The position numbers were made by a program, and so were the translations under genes. 64,000 nt of DNA from Pseudomonas asturiensis (GTDB lineage Bacteria > Pseudomonadota > Gammaproteobacteria > Pseudomonadales > Pseudomonadaceae), in NCBI RefSeq assembly GCF_900143095.1, contig NZ_FRDA01000003.1, forward strand, positions 310,001 to 374,000. The letters are read 5' to 3'. The stretch's first letter is position 1. Every line of letters begins with the position of its first letter. Under the pieces are notes generated by a model. It ran no database searches and was not told the origin of the DNA. It saw only the letters and a list, made by a program, of their open reading frames with translations. Shown in pieces: positions 8,831 to 18,105 of the stretch.

Positions 8831-9373
8831 ATGGCCCAGCCGTCCACGACCTATAAATTCGAACTGAACCTCACCGATCTTGACCGGGGCGTTTACGAAA
8901 GCGTCAAGCAGACCATTGCCCGCCATCCCTCCGAAACCGAAGAGCGCATGACCGTGCGTTTGCTGGCCTACGCCTTCTGGTACAACGAGCAGCTTTCCTT
9001 TGGCCGTGGTCTGTCTGATGTAGACGAGCCGGCGCTGTGGGAAAAAAGCCTCGACGACCGGGTTCTGCACTGGATCGAAGTGGGCCAGCCTGATGCTGAT
9101 CGACTGACGTGGTGCTCGCGTCGCACTGAGCGAACAAGTCTGCTGGCTTACGGTAGCCTGCGGGTCTGGGAAGGCAAGGTCATTCCGGCCATCAAGAATC
9201 TGAAGAACGTCAATATCGCGGCCGTTCCACAAGAGGTGCTTGAGGTACTGGCCAAAGACATGCCACGCGTTATCAAGTGGGATGTGATGATCAGCGAAGG
9301 CACAGTGTTTGTCACCGATGACCGTGGCCAGCACGAAGTCCAGCTGCAATGGCTCGCTGGCGAGCGCGGCTGA
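8831..9373 (+). CDS. yaeQ: YaeQ family protein
   Basis: YaeQ proteins are about 180 residues and adopt a PD-(D/E)XK nuclease-like fold; a role in suppressing RfaH-deficient haemolysin defects was proposed and later questioned, so the function is open. This copy has 180 residues from the ATG at 8831; the frame is open further upstream, but family members begin with the ATYKFELNL-type strand seen here as TTYKFELNLTDLDRG. Characteristic stretches are ERMTVRLLAYAFWY, WEKSLDDRVLHWIEVG and IKWDVMISEGTV. It is followed 51 bases later by recJ, likely in one transcript. Confidence 0.9.
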   Translation: MAQPSTTYKFELNLTDLDRGVYESVKQTIARHPSETEERMTVRLLAYAFWYNEQLSFGRGLSDVDEPALWEKSLDDRVLHWIEVGQPDADRLTWCSRRTERTSLLAYGSLRVWEGKVIPAIKNLKNVNIAAVPQEVLEVLAKDMPRVIKWDVMISEGTVFVTDDRGQHEVQLQWLAGERG

Positions 9374-9424
9374 CACCGCGCTGCCCACATTTACTGACCC
9401 ATCGAAGAGAATCAGCTGACCCGC

Positions 9425-11140
9425 ATGCGCATCGAACCTCGTCTGTTGCCCGACACCCTGCCATTCCTCGGCGATCTTCCACCGCTGCTCACTCGTCTGT
9501 ACGCGGCGAGGGGCGTGGCGTGCGAGGCCCAGCTGGACAAGAGTCTGGCGCGCCTGATCCCTTATCAGCAGCTCAAGGGCATCGACGCTGCCGTTGACCT
9601 GCTCGTGACGGCACTTCGCGAGGGCCAGCGCATGCTGATCGTTGGCGACTTCGATGCCGATGGCGCGACCGCCAGCACGGTTGGGGTACTGGGCCTGCGA
9701 TTGCTGGGCGCAGCCCACGTCGATTATCTGGTGCCGAACCGTTTCGAATACGGTTACGGCCTGACGCCGGAGATCGTCGAAGTCGCGCTGCAGCGCGAAC
9801 CGCAGTTGCTGATCACCGTGGACAACGGCATCTCCAGCGTCGAAGGCGTTGCGGCGGCCAAGGCGGCAGGTCTGCACGTGCTGGTCACCGATCACCACTT
9901 GCCAGGCCATGAGCTGCCCGCCGCCGACGCCATCGTCAATCCCAACCAGCCTGGCTGCACGTTCCCCAGCAAATCACTGGCGGGCGTGGGGGTGATTTTC
10001 TATGTGCTGATGGCGTTACGCGCACGTCTGCGTGATACCGGCTGGTTCGAGAGCAATCAGCGTGCCCAGCCCAATCTGGGTGAACTGCTGGATCTGGTCG
10101 CATTGGGCAGCGTGGCGGACGTGGTGCCGCTGGATGCCAACAACCGCATTCTGGTGCATCAGGGCCTGATGCGGATCCGCGCCGGTCGTGCGCGTCCGGG
10201 GTTGCGCGCGATTCTGGAAGTGGCCCGCCGCGAGCCGTCACGCATCACGTCCACTGACCTGGGGTTCATCCTTGGCCCACGCCTGAATGCCGCCGGACGT
10301 CTGGATGACATGAGCCTGGGGATCGAGTGCCTGCTGTGCGATGACCCGACGCTGGCGCGGGAAATGGCCGTGCAACTGGACGAGTTGAATCAGGACCGCA
10401 AATCCATCGAGCAAGGCATGCAGCGCGAAGCACTGGCTCAGCTCAAGGACCTGCCGCTGGAATCGATGCCGTTCGGCTTGTGCCTGTTCGAGCCGGACTG
10501 GCACCAGGGCGTGATCGGTATCCTGGCCTCGCGACTGAAGGAGCGCTATCACCGCCCGACCATCGCCTTTGCCAGCGCGGGGGAGGGCGTGCTCAAGGGC
10601 TCGGCTCGCTCAGTGCAGGGCTTTCATATTCGTGATGCACTGGATGCTGTGGCGGCGGCTCATCCGCACCTGATCAGCAAGTTTGGCGGACACGCCATGG
10701 CCGCGGGCTTGTCCTTGCCTGAAGAGAACTTTGCGGCCTTCGCCGAGGCGTTCGATCAGGAGGTGCGGCGTCAGCTCGACGAACAGGACCTGACCGGGCG
10801 TCTGCTGTCGGACGGCTCCCTGGCGGTCGAAGAGTTTCATCTGGAACTGGCCCGTGCGCTGCGCAACGCCGGTCCCTGGGGCCAGCATTTTCCCGAGCCG
10901 TTGTTTCATGGCGTGTTTCAGCTGGTGGAACAGCGGGTGGTCGGAGAACGCCATTTGAAAATGGTGCTCAAGACCGAGTGCGGCAGCGTCAAGCTCGACG
11001 GTATTGCGTTCAGCGTGGACCGTGATATCTGGCCCAACCCTAACATCCGCTGGGTCGAGCTGGCCTACAAGCTGGATCTCAACGAATTTCGCGGCAATGA
11101 AACCGTGCAACTGATGGTGGTGCACATCGCGCCACGTTGA
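9425..11140 (+). CDS. recJ: Single-stranded-DNA-specific exonuclease RecJ
   Basis: 5'-3' exonuclease on single-stranded DNA, used in RecF-pathway recombination, mismatch repair and base-excision repair. The 571-residue length matches the family (about 577 in E. coli). DHH-superfamily motifs are all present: DFDADG at 75-80, TVDNGIS, DHH at 156-158, LGSVADVVPL, and the DHHA1-domain GGHAMAAGLSL. The C-terminal OB-type region is intact. The start ATG lies 51 bases after yaeQ. In many pseudomonads yaeQ, recJ and thrC/hom are neighbours, as here. Confidence 0.97.
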   Translation: MRIEPRLLPDTLPFLGDLPPLLTRLYAARGVACEAQLDKSLARLIPYQQLKGIDAAVDLLVTALREGQRMLIVGDFDADGATASTVGVLGLRLLGAAHVDYLVPNRFEYGYGLTPEIVEVALQREPQLLITVDNGISSVEGVAAAKAAGLHVLVTDHHLPGHELPAADAIVNPNQPGCTFPSKSLAGVGVIFYVLMALRARLRDTGWFESNQRAQPNLGELLDLVALGSVADVVPLDANNRILVHQGLMRIRAGRARPGLRAILEVARREPSRITSTDLGFILGPRLNAAGRLDDMSLGIECLLCDDPTLAREMAVQLDELNQDRKSIEQGMQREALAQLKDLPLESMPFGLCLFEPDWHQGVIGILASRLKERYHRPTIAFASAGEGVLKGSARSVQGFHIRDALDAVAAAHPHLISKFGGHAMAAGLSLPEENFAAFAEAFDQEVRRQLDEQDLTGRLLSDGSLAVEEFHLELARALRNAGPWGQHFPEPLFHGVFQLVEQRVVGERHLKMVLKTECGSVKLDGIAFSVDRDIWPNPNIRWVELAYKLDLNEFRGNETVQLMVVHIAPR

Positions 11141-11251
11141 GAATGCGCTGGAACCCGTCAGGCTCATGGGTTGTCGACTAGGCTCTGTTCCCTGAAAGCT
11201 GCTCACTGAAAACGAGCCGGGACACCCGAATTTACAACATGAGAGGTTGCC

Positions 11252-12358
11252 ATGAGCCTGCTGCTTGAGCCGTATACCCTGCGTCAATTGACCCTGCGTA
11301 ATCGCATCGCCGTATCGCCTATGTGCCAGTACTCCAGCGTCGATGGTCTGGCTAACGACTGGCACCTGGTGCATCTGGGCAGCCGTGCCGTTGGTGGCGC
11401 AGGGCTGGTGATCACTGAAGCCATGGCGGTGACGCCTGACGGGCGTATTACCCCTGAAGACCTCGGTTTGTGGAACGACGAGCAGATCGAGCCGCTGCAA
11501 CGCATCACGCGTTTCATCACTGCACAGGGTGCTGTAGCCGGTGTGCAACTGGCGCACGCCGGACGCAAGGCCAGCACCTGGCGTCCATGGCTGGGCAAGC
11601 ATGGCAGTATCCCCGAAAGTGAAGGCGGCTGGACCCCGGTCGGTCCTTCGGCGATTGCTTTCGATCCACAGCACACTGCACCGGTGAAGTTGAGCGAAAT
11701 CCAGATTCAGGAGCTGATCAAGGCGTTTGTCGATGCGGCGCGACGTTCATTGACGGCGGGTTTCAAAGTGGTCGAGATCCATGCGGCGCACGGCTACCTT
11801 CTGCATCAATTCCTGTCGCCGCTGAGCAATCAGCGCACGGATGAGTACGGCGGTTCGTTTGAAAACCGCATTCGCCTGACCTTGCAAGTGACCGAGGCCG
11901 TTCGCTCGATCTGGCCGGAAGAGCTGCCGCTGTTCGTGCGTGTTTCGGCGACTGACTGGGTGGAAGATGGCTGGAACCCGGATGAAACCGTGGAGCTGGC
12001 GCGCCGTCTCAAGGCGTTGGGCGCAGACCTGATCGACGTGTCGTCGGGCGGCACCGCCGCGCATGCGGAAATTCCGGTCGGCCCGGGGTACCAGACCCGC
12101 TTTGCCGAACGCGTTCGCAAGGAGTCCGGGATTGCGACCGGTACAGTGGGCATGATCACTGACCCCGCACAGGCAGAGCACATCCTGCGTACCGGGCAAG
12201 CGGACATCATCCTGCTGGCCCGCGAGCTTCTGCGCGACCCGTACTGGCCGCTGCACGCCGATGATGATCTGGGCGGGCGACTGGCCACCTGGCCCGCTCA
12301 ATATCAGCGCGCCACGCATCGGGATCAGCCGATTCACGAGTCTGATCTTCGGGACTGA
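11252..12358 (+). CDS. Old Yellow Enzyme family NAD(P)H:flavin oxidoreductase (YqjM/XenA-like)
   Basis: FMN-dependent ene-reductase of 368 residues that reduces activated alkenes or nitro-compounds with NAD(P)H. It belongs to the YqjM/XenA class: Cys25 in PMCQY is the redox-tuning cysteine of that class, AGRKAS lies in the FMN region, and His177/His180 in IHAAHGYLLHQFLSP are the substrate-binding pair. The C-terminal FMN-phosphate region (LARELLRDPYWPLHA) is typical. A good ribosome site (GAGAGG) precedes the ATG. It is a single gene after recJ and converges on a hybrid kinase gene. The physiological substrate cannot be told; detoxification of electrophiles is an inference. Confidence 0.9.
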   Translation: MSLLLEPYTLRQLTLRNRIAVSPMCQYSSVDGLANDWHLVHLGSRAVGGAGLVITEAMAVTPDGRITPEDLGLWNDEQIEPLQRITRFITAQGAVAGVQLAHAGRKASTWRPWLGKHGSIPESEGGWTPVGPSAIAFDPQHTAPVKLSEIQIQELIKAFVDAARRSLTAGFKVVEIHAAHGYLLHQFLSPLSNQRTDEYGGSFENRIRLTLQVTEAVRSIWPEELPLFVRVSATDWVEDGWNPDETVELARRLKALGADLIDVSSGGTAAHAEIPVGPGYQTRFAERVRKESGIATGTVGMITDPAQAEHILRTGQADIILLARELLRDPYWPLHADDDLGGRLATWPAQYQRATHRDQPIHESDLRD

Positions 12359-12483
12359 GGGAAGGGCCGCCTGGCGCGGTAGCGTGGGAGATGCAGTCGT
12401 GTCTGTGACACGGCGGCACCTCGCTCAAAACGTACAGCCGTTTTTCTTCAGTGGCTGGCGTTTTTCATGACCGGCAGCCTGGG

Positions 12484-14583
12484 CTACAACCGTTCATTGG
12501 CACTCTCCAGCAATTCAGCGACCCGTGCGGTCAGCGCCGCGATGGAGAAGGGCTTGGGCAGAACGTACATGCCGGGCTCAAGTGTGTCGTGCGCCAGTGC
12601 CGCATTTTCGGCGTAGCCGGTCACGAACAGGATTTTCAGATCCGGCCGCACTGACCGAGCCGCGTCGGCTACCTGGCGACCGTTCATGCCACCCGGAAGG
12701 CCGACATCGGTAATCAGCAGATCAATCGCAGCCTTCGATTGCAGAATGACCAGTGCCTCGGCGCCGCGCTCGGCTTGCAGCACCAGGTAACCCAGCTCCT
12801 CAAGCACTTCAGTGATCAGCAGGCGTACCGCCAGTTCATCGTCGACAACCAGTATCGTCTCGCCACCGGCACTGATCGGCGCCGGCAGGATGAGGTTGCT
12901 GTCCGGTTCGGGCAGTTGCGCTTCACCTTCGAACATCGGCAGGTAGATGCCGAGTTTCGAGCCTCGCCCGACCTGCGATTCAATGCTCACGCCGCCGCCC
13001 GACTGGCGGGCAAAGCCATAAATCATCGACAGGCCCAGTCCGGTGCCCATGCCAATAGGCTTGGTGGTATAGAAGGGATCGAACGCCCGTCCGATGACGT
13101 CCCTTGCCATTCCGGTGCCGGTGTCGCTGACGGTCAGCTCAACGTAACGTCCCGCTGTCAGTTCGTAGCGCGCGGCAGAAGCCGCGTCCAGATGACGGTT
13201 GGCGGTTTCGATCAGCAGTCGGCCGCCGTCAGGCATCGCATCCTTGGCATTGATGCACAGGTTGAGCAGGGAGTTTTCCAGCTGGTGCTGATCGACCATG
13301 GTCGACCACAGGCCTCGTGAGGGACGTACCTGCATGTCGATGGACGGCCCGACCGTGCGCCTGATGAGTTCGTCCATGCCAGCGACCAGTTGATCGACGT
13401 CTGTCGACTTAGGTGCCAGGGTCTGACGGCGTGAAAACGCCAGCAGACGGTGGGTCAATGAGGCGGCCCGGCGTGAGCCTTCCAGTGCCGAGCCGATGTA
13501 TCGATCCAGCTCGGAGAATCGTTCCTGCTTCACACGTGACTGCAGCAGCTCGATGTTGCCGGTCACGCCCATCAGCAAGTTGTTGAAATCGTGCGCGAGC
13601 CCTCCGGTCAGTTGCCCGACGGCCTCCATCTTTTGTGACTGACGCAGTGCTTCTTCAGTGAGCCGCAGTGCTTCAATGCGCTGTTTCTCATCGGTCAGGT
13701 GCTTGCCCAGCGCAAAAATCACGCCGTTGCCGGGTGCCGCGGTCCAGCCAAACCAGTGGTAGGTGCCGTCGACGTGCTGGTAGCGGTTTTCGAACAGCGG
13801 CAGCACGTGATGAATGGTATGCGTCAGGGCGTTCTGCGTGCTGGCGACGTCGTCAGGATGCAGCAGGTTCAAGATCGAGGTGCCGACCAGTTCGTCTTCC
13901 GTCCGGCCCAGGATTGAGGTCCAGGCCGGATTAACGCGCAGGAATATGCCGTTGAAGTCGAGCATCGCCAGTGGGTCGGGCGAAATCGTCCAGAATGTAT
14001 CGAGCTCCAGCGTGCGTGCTTCAAGCTTTGCGGTCTGCTGTCTTTCCAGCTCGATCAATTGCTTGATCAGGTCCCGCCGTTTGTGTTCGCTGTCCTGAAG
14101 TGCCCGCTGATCCAGCACATGCCGCGTGGTTTCGTTGGTCGCGCAGAGTATGCCCACGGTCACGCCATGCTCATCGATCAACGGCGAGAACGAAAACGAC
14201 CACCAGGTCTGTTCGATTTCTCCGTAGCGGGCCATGGTCAGCGGCATGTCTGTCCAGCGCCCTGGCTGGCCACTCAGCGCCTGCTCGACCAAGGGGGCCA
14301 CCTGATCCCAGACATCGGCCCATAGCTCCTGTACCCGCGCACCGATAGCATGCGGCTTGCGCGGGCCGAGAATCGGTGCATAGGCGTCATTATGGAAGAA
14401 GATCATCTCCCGACCCCACAGCACGTACATCGACTCCGGGCTGTTCAGGATCAGATTCAGTGCATGCTTGAGCGTAGAAGGCCATTGGGCCATGGGGCCG
14501 AGTGAGGTCTGGCTCCAGTCCATGGACCTGATTACCCCGGCTGCTTCGCTGGTGCCTACCGGGAAACCAAGATGTGATATCAC
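12484..14583 (-). CDS. Cytosolic PAS hybrid histidine kinase with C-terminal receiver
   Basis: About 699 residues, without transmembrane segments. Order: an N-terminal PAS-like domain beginning SQTSLGPMAQWP; a second PAS domain (LAMLDFNGIFLRVNPAW); HisKA with LTGGLAHDFNNLL and phospho-His 331; HATPase with NLCINAKDAMPDGG, SDTGTGM and GTGLGLSMIYG; receiver with phospho-Asp 626 (LITDVGLPGGMNG) and LPKPF. The H-box variant AHDFNN is frequent in Pseudomonas hybrid kinases. I chose the GTG at 14583 because AGGAG lies ten bases before it; a TTG nine bases further upstream leaves only one base after AGGAG. No partner regulator is adjacent, so its output is unknown. It converges on the Old Yellow Enzyme gene. 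Confidence 0.88.
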   Translation of the reverse strand: MISHLGFPVGTSEAAGVIRSMDWSQTSLGPMAQWPSTLKHALNLILNSPESMYVLWGREMIFFHNDAYAPILGPRKPHAIGARVQELWADVWDQVAPLVEQALSGQPGRWTDMPLTMARYGEIEQTWWSFSFSPLIDEHGVTVGILCATNETTRHVLDQRALQDSEHKRRDLIKQLIELERQQTAKLEARTLELDTFWTISPDPLAMLDFNGIFLRVNPAWTSILGRTEDELVGTSILNLLHPDDVASTQNALTHTIHHVLPLFENRYQHVDGTYHWFGWTAAPGNGVIFALGKHLTDEKQRIEALRLTEEALRQSQKMEAVGQLTGGLAHDFNNLLMGVTGNIELLQSRVKQERFSELDRYIGSALEGSRRAASLTHRLLAFSRRQTLAPKSTDVDQLVAGMDELIRRTVGPSIDMQVRPSRGLWSTMVDQHQLENSLLNLCINAKDAMPDGGRLLIETANRHLDAASAARYELTAGRYVELTVSDTGTGMARDVIGRAFDPFYTTKPIGMGTGLGLSMIYGFARQSGGGVSIESQVGRGSKLGIYLPMFEGEAQLPEPDSNLILPAPISAGGETILVVDDELAVRLLITEVLEELGYLVLQAERGAEALVILQSKAAIDLLITDVGLPGGMNGRQVADAARSVRPDLKILFVTGYAENAALAHDTLEPGMYVLPKPFSIAALTARVAELLESANERL

Positions 14584-14888
14584 TTCAGGCAAGCTCCTGA
14601 TGGGCTACTGGGTTGCATATAAGTATCCACGAGCGTTAGCGGTATTAACGACCCATTCAAAGGAATGCCCTGTATTGTCCTCTCTTTTGAGGCTCACACG
14701 AACTGACCGTTTTAATCAGGCAGGGTTGCACGGTCTTCACGACGGCCTGTCAGCCGCTTCTGCTTCTTTATCACGCTCGCCATTACGCTCGTCTGCAACA
14801 TCTGGAAGCACACCCGTGAACAGCGTTTAGCGACATCGCGCCGTGTTTCGGGTCAATTGTTTTATCTGACAACCCTCTGGAGGTTTCT
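14584..14888. other. Divergent intergenic region
   Basis: About 300 bases between the divergent hybrid kinase and DUF533 genes. It must hold both promoters. I see no hairpin terminator, RNA gene or well-matched sigma-70 hexamer pair; only the GGAGG ribosome site at its right end is clear. Confidence 0.5.
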
Positions 14889-15629
14889 GTGAATACGCGT
14901 GGCTTACTCGATCAGTTGCTCAAGTCTGGTCAGAACCTGTTGCAGGACAAGGCAAGCGGCAAGCCCGGCAAAGCGTCATCGGGCAGTGATTCGTTGATGA
15001 ACGGGCTGGGCAGCCTGCTCGGCAGCGGCAAGAGTGGCGGGCAGGGCGGACTTGGCGGGCTGCTTTCAGGCGCTGGTGGCGGGGCGCTGGCCGCCGGTGC
15101 CATGAGCCTGCTCAAAGGCAAGCGCTCTCGGGGCATGGGCGGCAAGGTATTGACCTACGGCGGCCTGGCCGCGTTGGGTGTGCTGGCTTACAAGGCTTAC
15201 AACAATTGGCAGGCCAGCCAGGGCATGACCGGCCAGCGCGAGCCGCAGACCATTGACCGCCTGCCTGAGTCCGAAGCCGAGTTGCACAGCCAGGCGATAC
15301 TGCGCGCGCTGGTCGCCGCCGCCAAGGCTGACGGCCACGTCGATGAGCGCGAGCGCGAGTTGATCGAAGGCGAGTTCAACAAGTTGAGCACCGATCAGAC
15401 GTTGCAAAGCTGGTTGCATGCCGAGTTGAACAAGCCGCTGGATCCCGCTGAAGTCGCCCGAGCGGCCACTACACCGGAAATGGCTGCAGAAATGTACATC
15501 GCCAGTGTGATGCTGGTGGATCAGGAGCATTTCATGGAACGCGCCTATCTGGATGAGCTGGCACGTGCGTTGAAACTGGAACCCGGCCTTAAGGCCGAGC
15601 TGGAAGCGCAGGTCCGGGACGCGCAGTAA
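14889..15629 (+). CDS. DUF533 (YebE-like) membrane-associated protein
   Basis: A 246-residue protein starting with GTG six bases after GGAGG. The first 75 residues are rich in Gly/Ser with LLGSGKSGGQGG-type low-complexity sequence, followed by a glycine-rich hydrophobic stretch (GGLAALGVLAYKAY) that may insert in the membrane. The C-terminal half is an acidic helical TerB-like domain (LVAAAKADGHVDERER), typical of DUF533. The function is unknown; TerB-like domains bind metals in tellurite resistance proteins, but no ter genes are here. It is a single gene, with a T-less hairpin (15646-15679) behind it. Confidence 0.85.
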   Translation: MNTRGLLDQLLKSGQNLLQDKASGKPGKASSGSDSLMNGLGSLLGSGKSGGQGGLGGLLSGAGGGALAAGAMSLLKGKRSRGMGGKVLTYGGLAALGVLAYKAYNNWQASQGMTGQREPQTIDRLPESEAELHSQAILRALVAAAKADGHVDERERELIEGEFNKLSTDQTLQSWLHAELNKPLDPAEVARAATTPEMAAEMYIASVMLVDQEHFMERAYLDELARALKLEPGLKAELEAQVRDAQ

Positions 15630-15645
15630 GGCTGTATTGAAGTGC

Positions 15646-15679
15646 CTGTCGGAGCGCGATCCCGTCAGCGCCCCGACAG
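15646..15679 (+). terminator. Possible terminator hairpin after DUF533 gene
   Basis: ctgtcgg (15646-15652) and ccgacag (15673-15679) form a 7-bp stem with a 20-base loop. No T-tract follows, so the function is doubtful. The remaining gap up to wspA (about 15680-15936) shows an AT-rich stretch with TATACT at 15855-15860 that could be the wsp promoter -10 box, but no good -35 box is placed before it. Confidence 0.3.
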
Positions 15680-15936
15680 CGCATTCCCGACGCCTATGCA
15701 CGCCAGCGTTATCGCTTCGATAGTTAGCTTTATTGCACCTGTTCAAACCCTTCTTATTGCGCCCAAGTGCAGGTTTCGTGCTGTAAATCCGGGCGTGTTA
15801 AAACCGCCTTTGATTTCATTTTCACATGACACGCTAATGTATAGAACGCTGGGCTATACTCACGCGGCTTGGACCGTCTGTCGGTCCACTTCTTGAACAC
15901 GGCCGGATGCCGTTGTTGAACTCCTGAGGGCTGACT

Positions 15937-17559
15937 GTGAAGAACTGGACCTTGCGCCAACGAATTCTGGCGAGTTTTGCCGTCATCATTGCAATCATGT
16001 TGTTAATGGTTGTTGTGTCTTACTCCCGCCTGTTATCCATCGAGTCCAGCGAAGAACAGGTTCGTCTCGACGCCTTGCCGGGCGTTTACTACAGCACGCT
16101 GGTGCGCAGTGCCTGGGGCGAGAGTTATATCCGCACGCTTGAACTGATCGGCGAAGGACAGGGCCGCGCCCTGACCAAACAGGAAAAGGATCAGTTCCAG
16201 GGATTTGACGATGCGCTGCAGACCCAGATGGACGGTTACAAAAGGTCTATCTTCGATGATGCCGACAGGGCCAGCTTCGCCGTCTTCGAAAAACGCCGCG
16301 AAACATACTCCCGACTGCTCGCCGAAGTTCATAACAAATTCGAGCGTGGCGACTATTCCGGCGCACGCGCAGAATTCTACGGCGAGGCCAATCCGGTCTG
16401 GAGTGACGGTCGCAAGCAGCTCAATGAGTTGATCGTTGCCAACAAGCAATTGGCGGACCGCGCCACTGACAACATCGTCAATGCCGTGCTTGGCGCCAAG
16501 ATCAGCATGGTCTTCTCCCTGTTGATCGCGGTCATGGCTGCCGCGGCGTGCGGTTTGCTCCTGATGCGTTCGATCATCGCGCCAATGCAGCTCATTGTGC
16601 GGATTCTGGAAACCATGCGCACTGGCGACCTCAGCTCGCGTCTCAGCCTGTCGCGCAAGGACGAGTTCAACGTGGTTGAAACCGGCTTCAACGACATGAT
16701 GACCGAGTTGACCGCACTGGTCGCCCAGGCCCAGCGCTCCTCGGTCCAGGTCACGACTTCGGTCACTGAAATTGCCGCCACGTCGCGCCAACAGCAGGCA
16801 ACGGCCACTGAAACCGCTGCAACGACCACTGAAATCGGCGCTACTTCGCGTGAAATCGCCGCGACGTCCCGCGATCTGGTGCGCACCATGACCGAAGTCA
16901 CGTCGGCCGCAGACCAGGCCTCGATTCTCGCCGGTTCCGGTCAACAGGGGCTGGCGCGCATGGAAGACACCATGCATCAGGTGATGGGCGCTGCCAATCT
17001 GGTCAATGCCAAGCTGGCAATCCTCAACGAGAAGGCTGGCAACATTAATCAGGTCGTTGTGACCATTGTCAAAGTGGCTGACCAGACCAACCTGCTGTCG
17101 CTGAACGCCGCCATCGAGGCCGAGAAGGCCGGCGAGTACGGACGTGGTTTTGCCGTGGTTGCCACCGAAGTACGTCGCCTTGCCGATCAGACGGCTGTCG
17201 CCACCTATGACATCGAGCAGATGGTGCGCGAAATTCAGTCCGCCGTGTCTGCTGGCGTCATGGGCATGGACAAGTTTTCCGAGGAAGTACGTCGCGGCAT
17301 GTACGAAGTCACCCAGGTCGGCGAGCAGTTGTCGCAGATCATTCATCAGGTCCAGGCGCTGGCCCCGCGGGTGCTCATGGTCAACGAAGGCATGCAGGCG
17401 CAAGCCACGGGTGCCGAACAGATCAATCAGGCGCTGGTGCAACTGGCCGATGCCAGCAGCCAGACCGTCGAGTCATTGCGCCAGGCCAGTTTCGCCATTG
17501 ACGAGTTGAGTCAGGTGGCGGTCGGGCTGCGCAGTGGCGTTTCGCGATTCAAAGTCTGA
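15937..17559 (+). CDS. wspA: WspA, membrane chemoreceptor of the Wsp surface-sensing system
   Basis: Methyl-accepting chemotaxis protein that starts the Wsp pathway, in which surface contact activates cyclic-di-GMP synthesis. The 540 residues hold a first transmembrane helix (about 11-30), a periplasmic four-helix-type sensor (about 31-185), a second transmembrane helix (about 186-208), a HAMP domain and a long coiled-coil signalling domain whose hairpin tip is recognisable near 382-420 ([20 protein letters not shown]). The start is a GTG. It is the first of seven co-oriented genes with overlapping or nearly abutting ends, in the canonical wspABCDEFR order known from P. fluorescens and P. aeruginosa. 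Confidence 0.97.
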   Translation: MKNWTLRQRILASFAVIIAIMLLMVVVSYSRLLSIESSEEQVRLDALPGVYYSTLVRSAWGESYIRTLELIGEGQGRALTKQEKDQFQGFDDALQTQMDGYKRSIFDDADRASFAVFEKRRETYSRLLAEVHNKFERGDYSGARAEFYGEANPVWSDGRKQLNELIVANKQLADRATDNIVNAVLGAKISMVFSLLIAVMAAAACGLLLMRSIIAPMQLIVRILETMRTGDLSSRLSLSRKDEFNVVETGFNDMMTELTALVAQAQRSSVQVTTSVTEIAATSRQQQATATETAATTTEIGATSREIAATSRDLVRTMTEVTSAADQASILAGSGQQGLARMEDTMHQVMGAANLVNAKLAILNEKAGNINQVVVTIVKVADQTNLLSLNAAIEAEKAGEYGRGFAVVATEVRRLADQTAVATYDIEQMVREIQSAVSAGVMGMDKFSEEVRRGMYEVTQVGEQLSQIIHQVQALAPRVLMVNEGMQAQATGAEQINQALVQLADASSQTVESLRQASFAIDELSQVAVGLRSGVSRFKV

Positions 17560-17568
17560 GCATCGCCC

Positions 17569-18105
17569 ATGATGGATCAATCGCCCAGGCGTAACGTTGC
17601 GCTGCCCGCTTCCAACAAGCTGTTCCTGCTGTTTTGTATCGGCGAAGACCGCTACGCGCTGGAAGCGACCGAAATCGCCGAGATATTGCCTCGTGTGAAG
17701 CTCAAGGCCATTGCCCAGGCGCCGCACTGGGTGGCGGGTATTTTTGCGCATCGGGGCGAGATCGTCCCGGTGATCGACATCAGTGCGTTGAACTCCGGCC
17801 AGCCTGCCAAGGCGCGCACCAGTACGCGTATGGTGCTGGTGCACTATCGGCATGACGATCAGCATCCGGCTCAACTGCTGGGCCTGATTCTTGAGCAGGC
17901 CACCGAGACCCTGCGCTGTCCGGCTTCGCAGTTCAAGGAGTACGGACTGGACAATCGCCTGTCGCCTTATCTGGGGCCTGTGCGGGAAGACGAGCAGGGC
18001 CTGCTGCAGTGGATTCATGTGCAGGAGCTGCTGAGCGAGCCGGTTCGCGAATTGCTGTATCCGGTGCCGCCGCTGGATCTGGAATTGCTCGAGGATGCGT
18101 CATGA
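17569..18105 (+). CDS. wspB: WspB, CheW-like coupling protein
   Basis: Adaptor of 178 residues linking the WspA receptor to the WspE kinase. It has a single CheW-type beta-barrel domain (FCIGEDRYALEATEIAEILP, then GIFAHRGEIVPVIDI). The ATG lies nine bases after the wspA stop, with a second in-frame ATG right behind it; either may be used. Its stop overlaps the wspC start in an ATGA quartet, showing translational coupling. Confidence 0.95.
   Translation: MMDQSPRRNVALPASNKLFLLFCIGEDRYALEATEIAEILPRVKLKAIAQAPHWVAGIFAHRGEIVPVIDISALNSGQPAKARTSTRMVLVHYRHDDQHPAQLLGLILEQATETLRCPASQFKEYGLDNRLSPYLGPVREDEQGLLQWIHVQELLSEPVRELLYPVPPLDLELLEDAS

Noticed and set aside
8690..9910. 406-codon minus-strand open frame spanning yaeQ and the start of recJ
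   Set aside because: It covers two recognised genes on the other strand and shows no domain.
14590..14592. TTG start for the PAS hybrid kinase
   Set aside because: AGGAG would lie only one base before it; the GTG at 14581-14583 has normal spacing.
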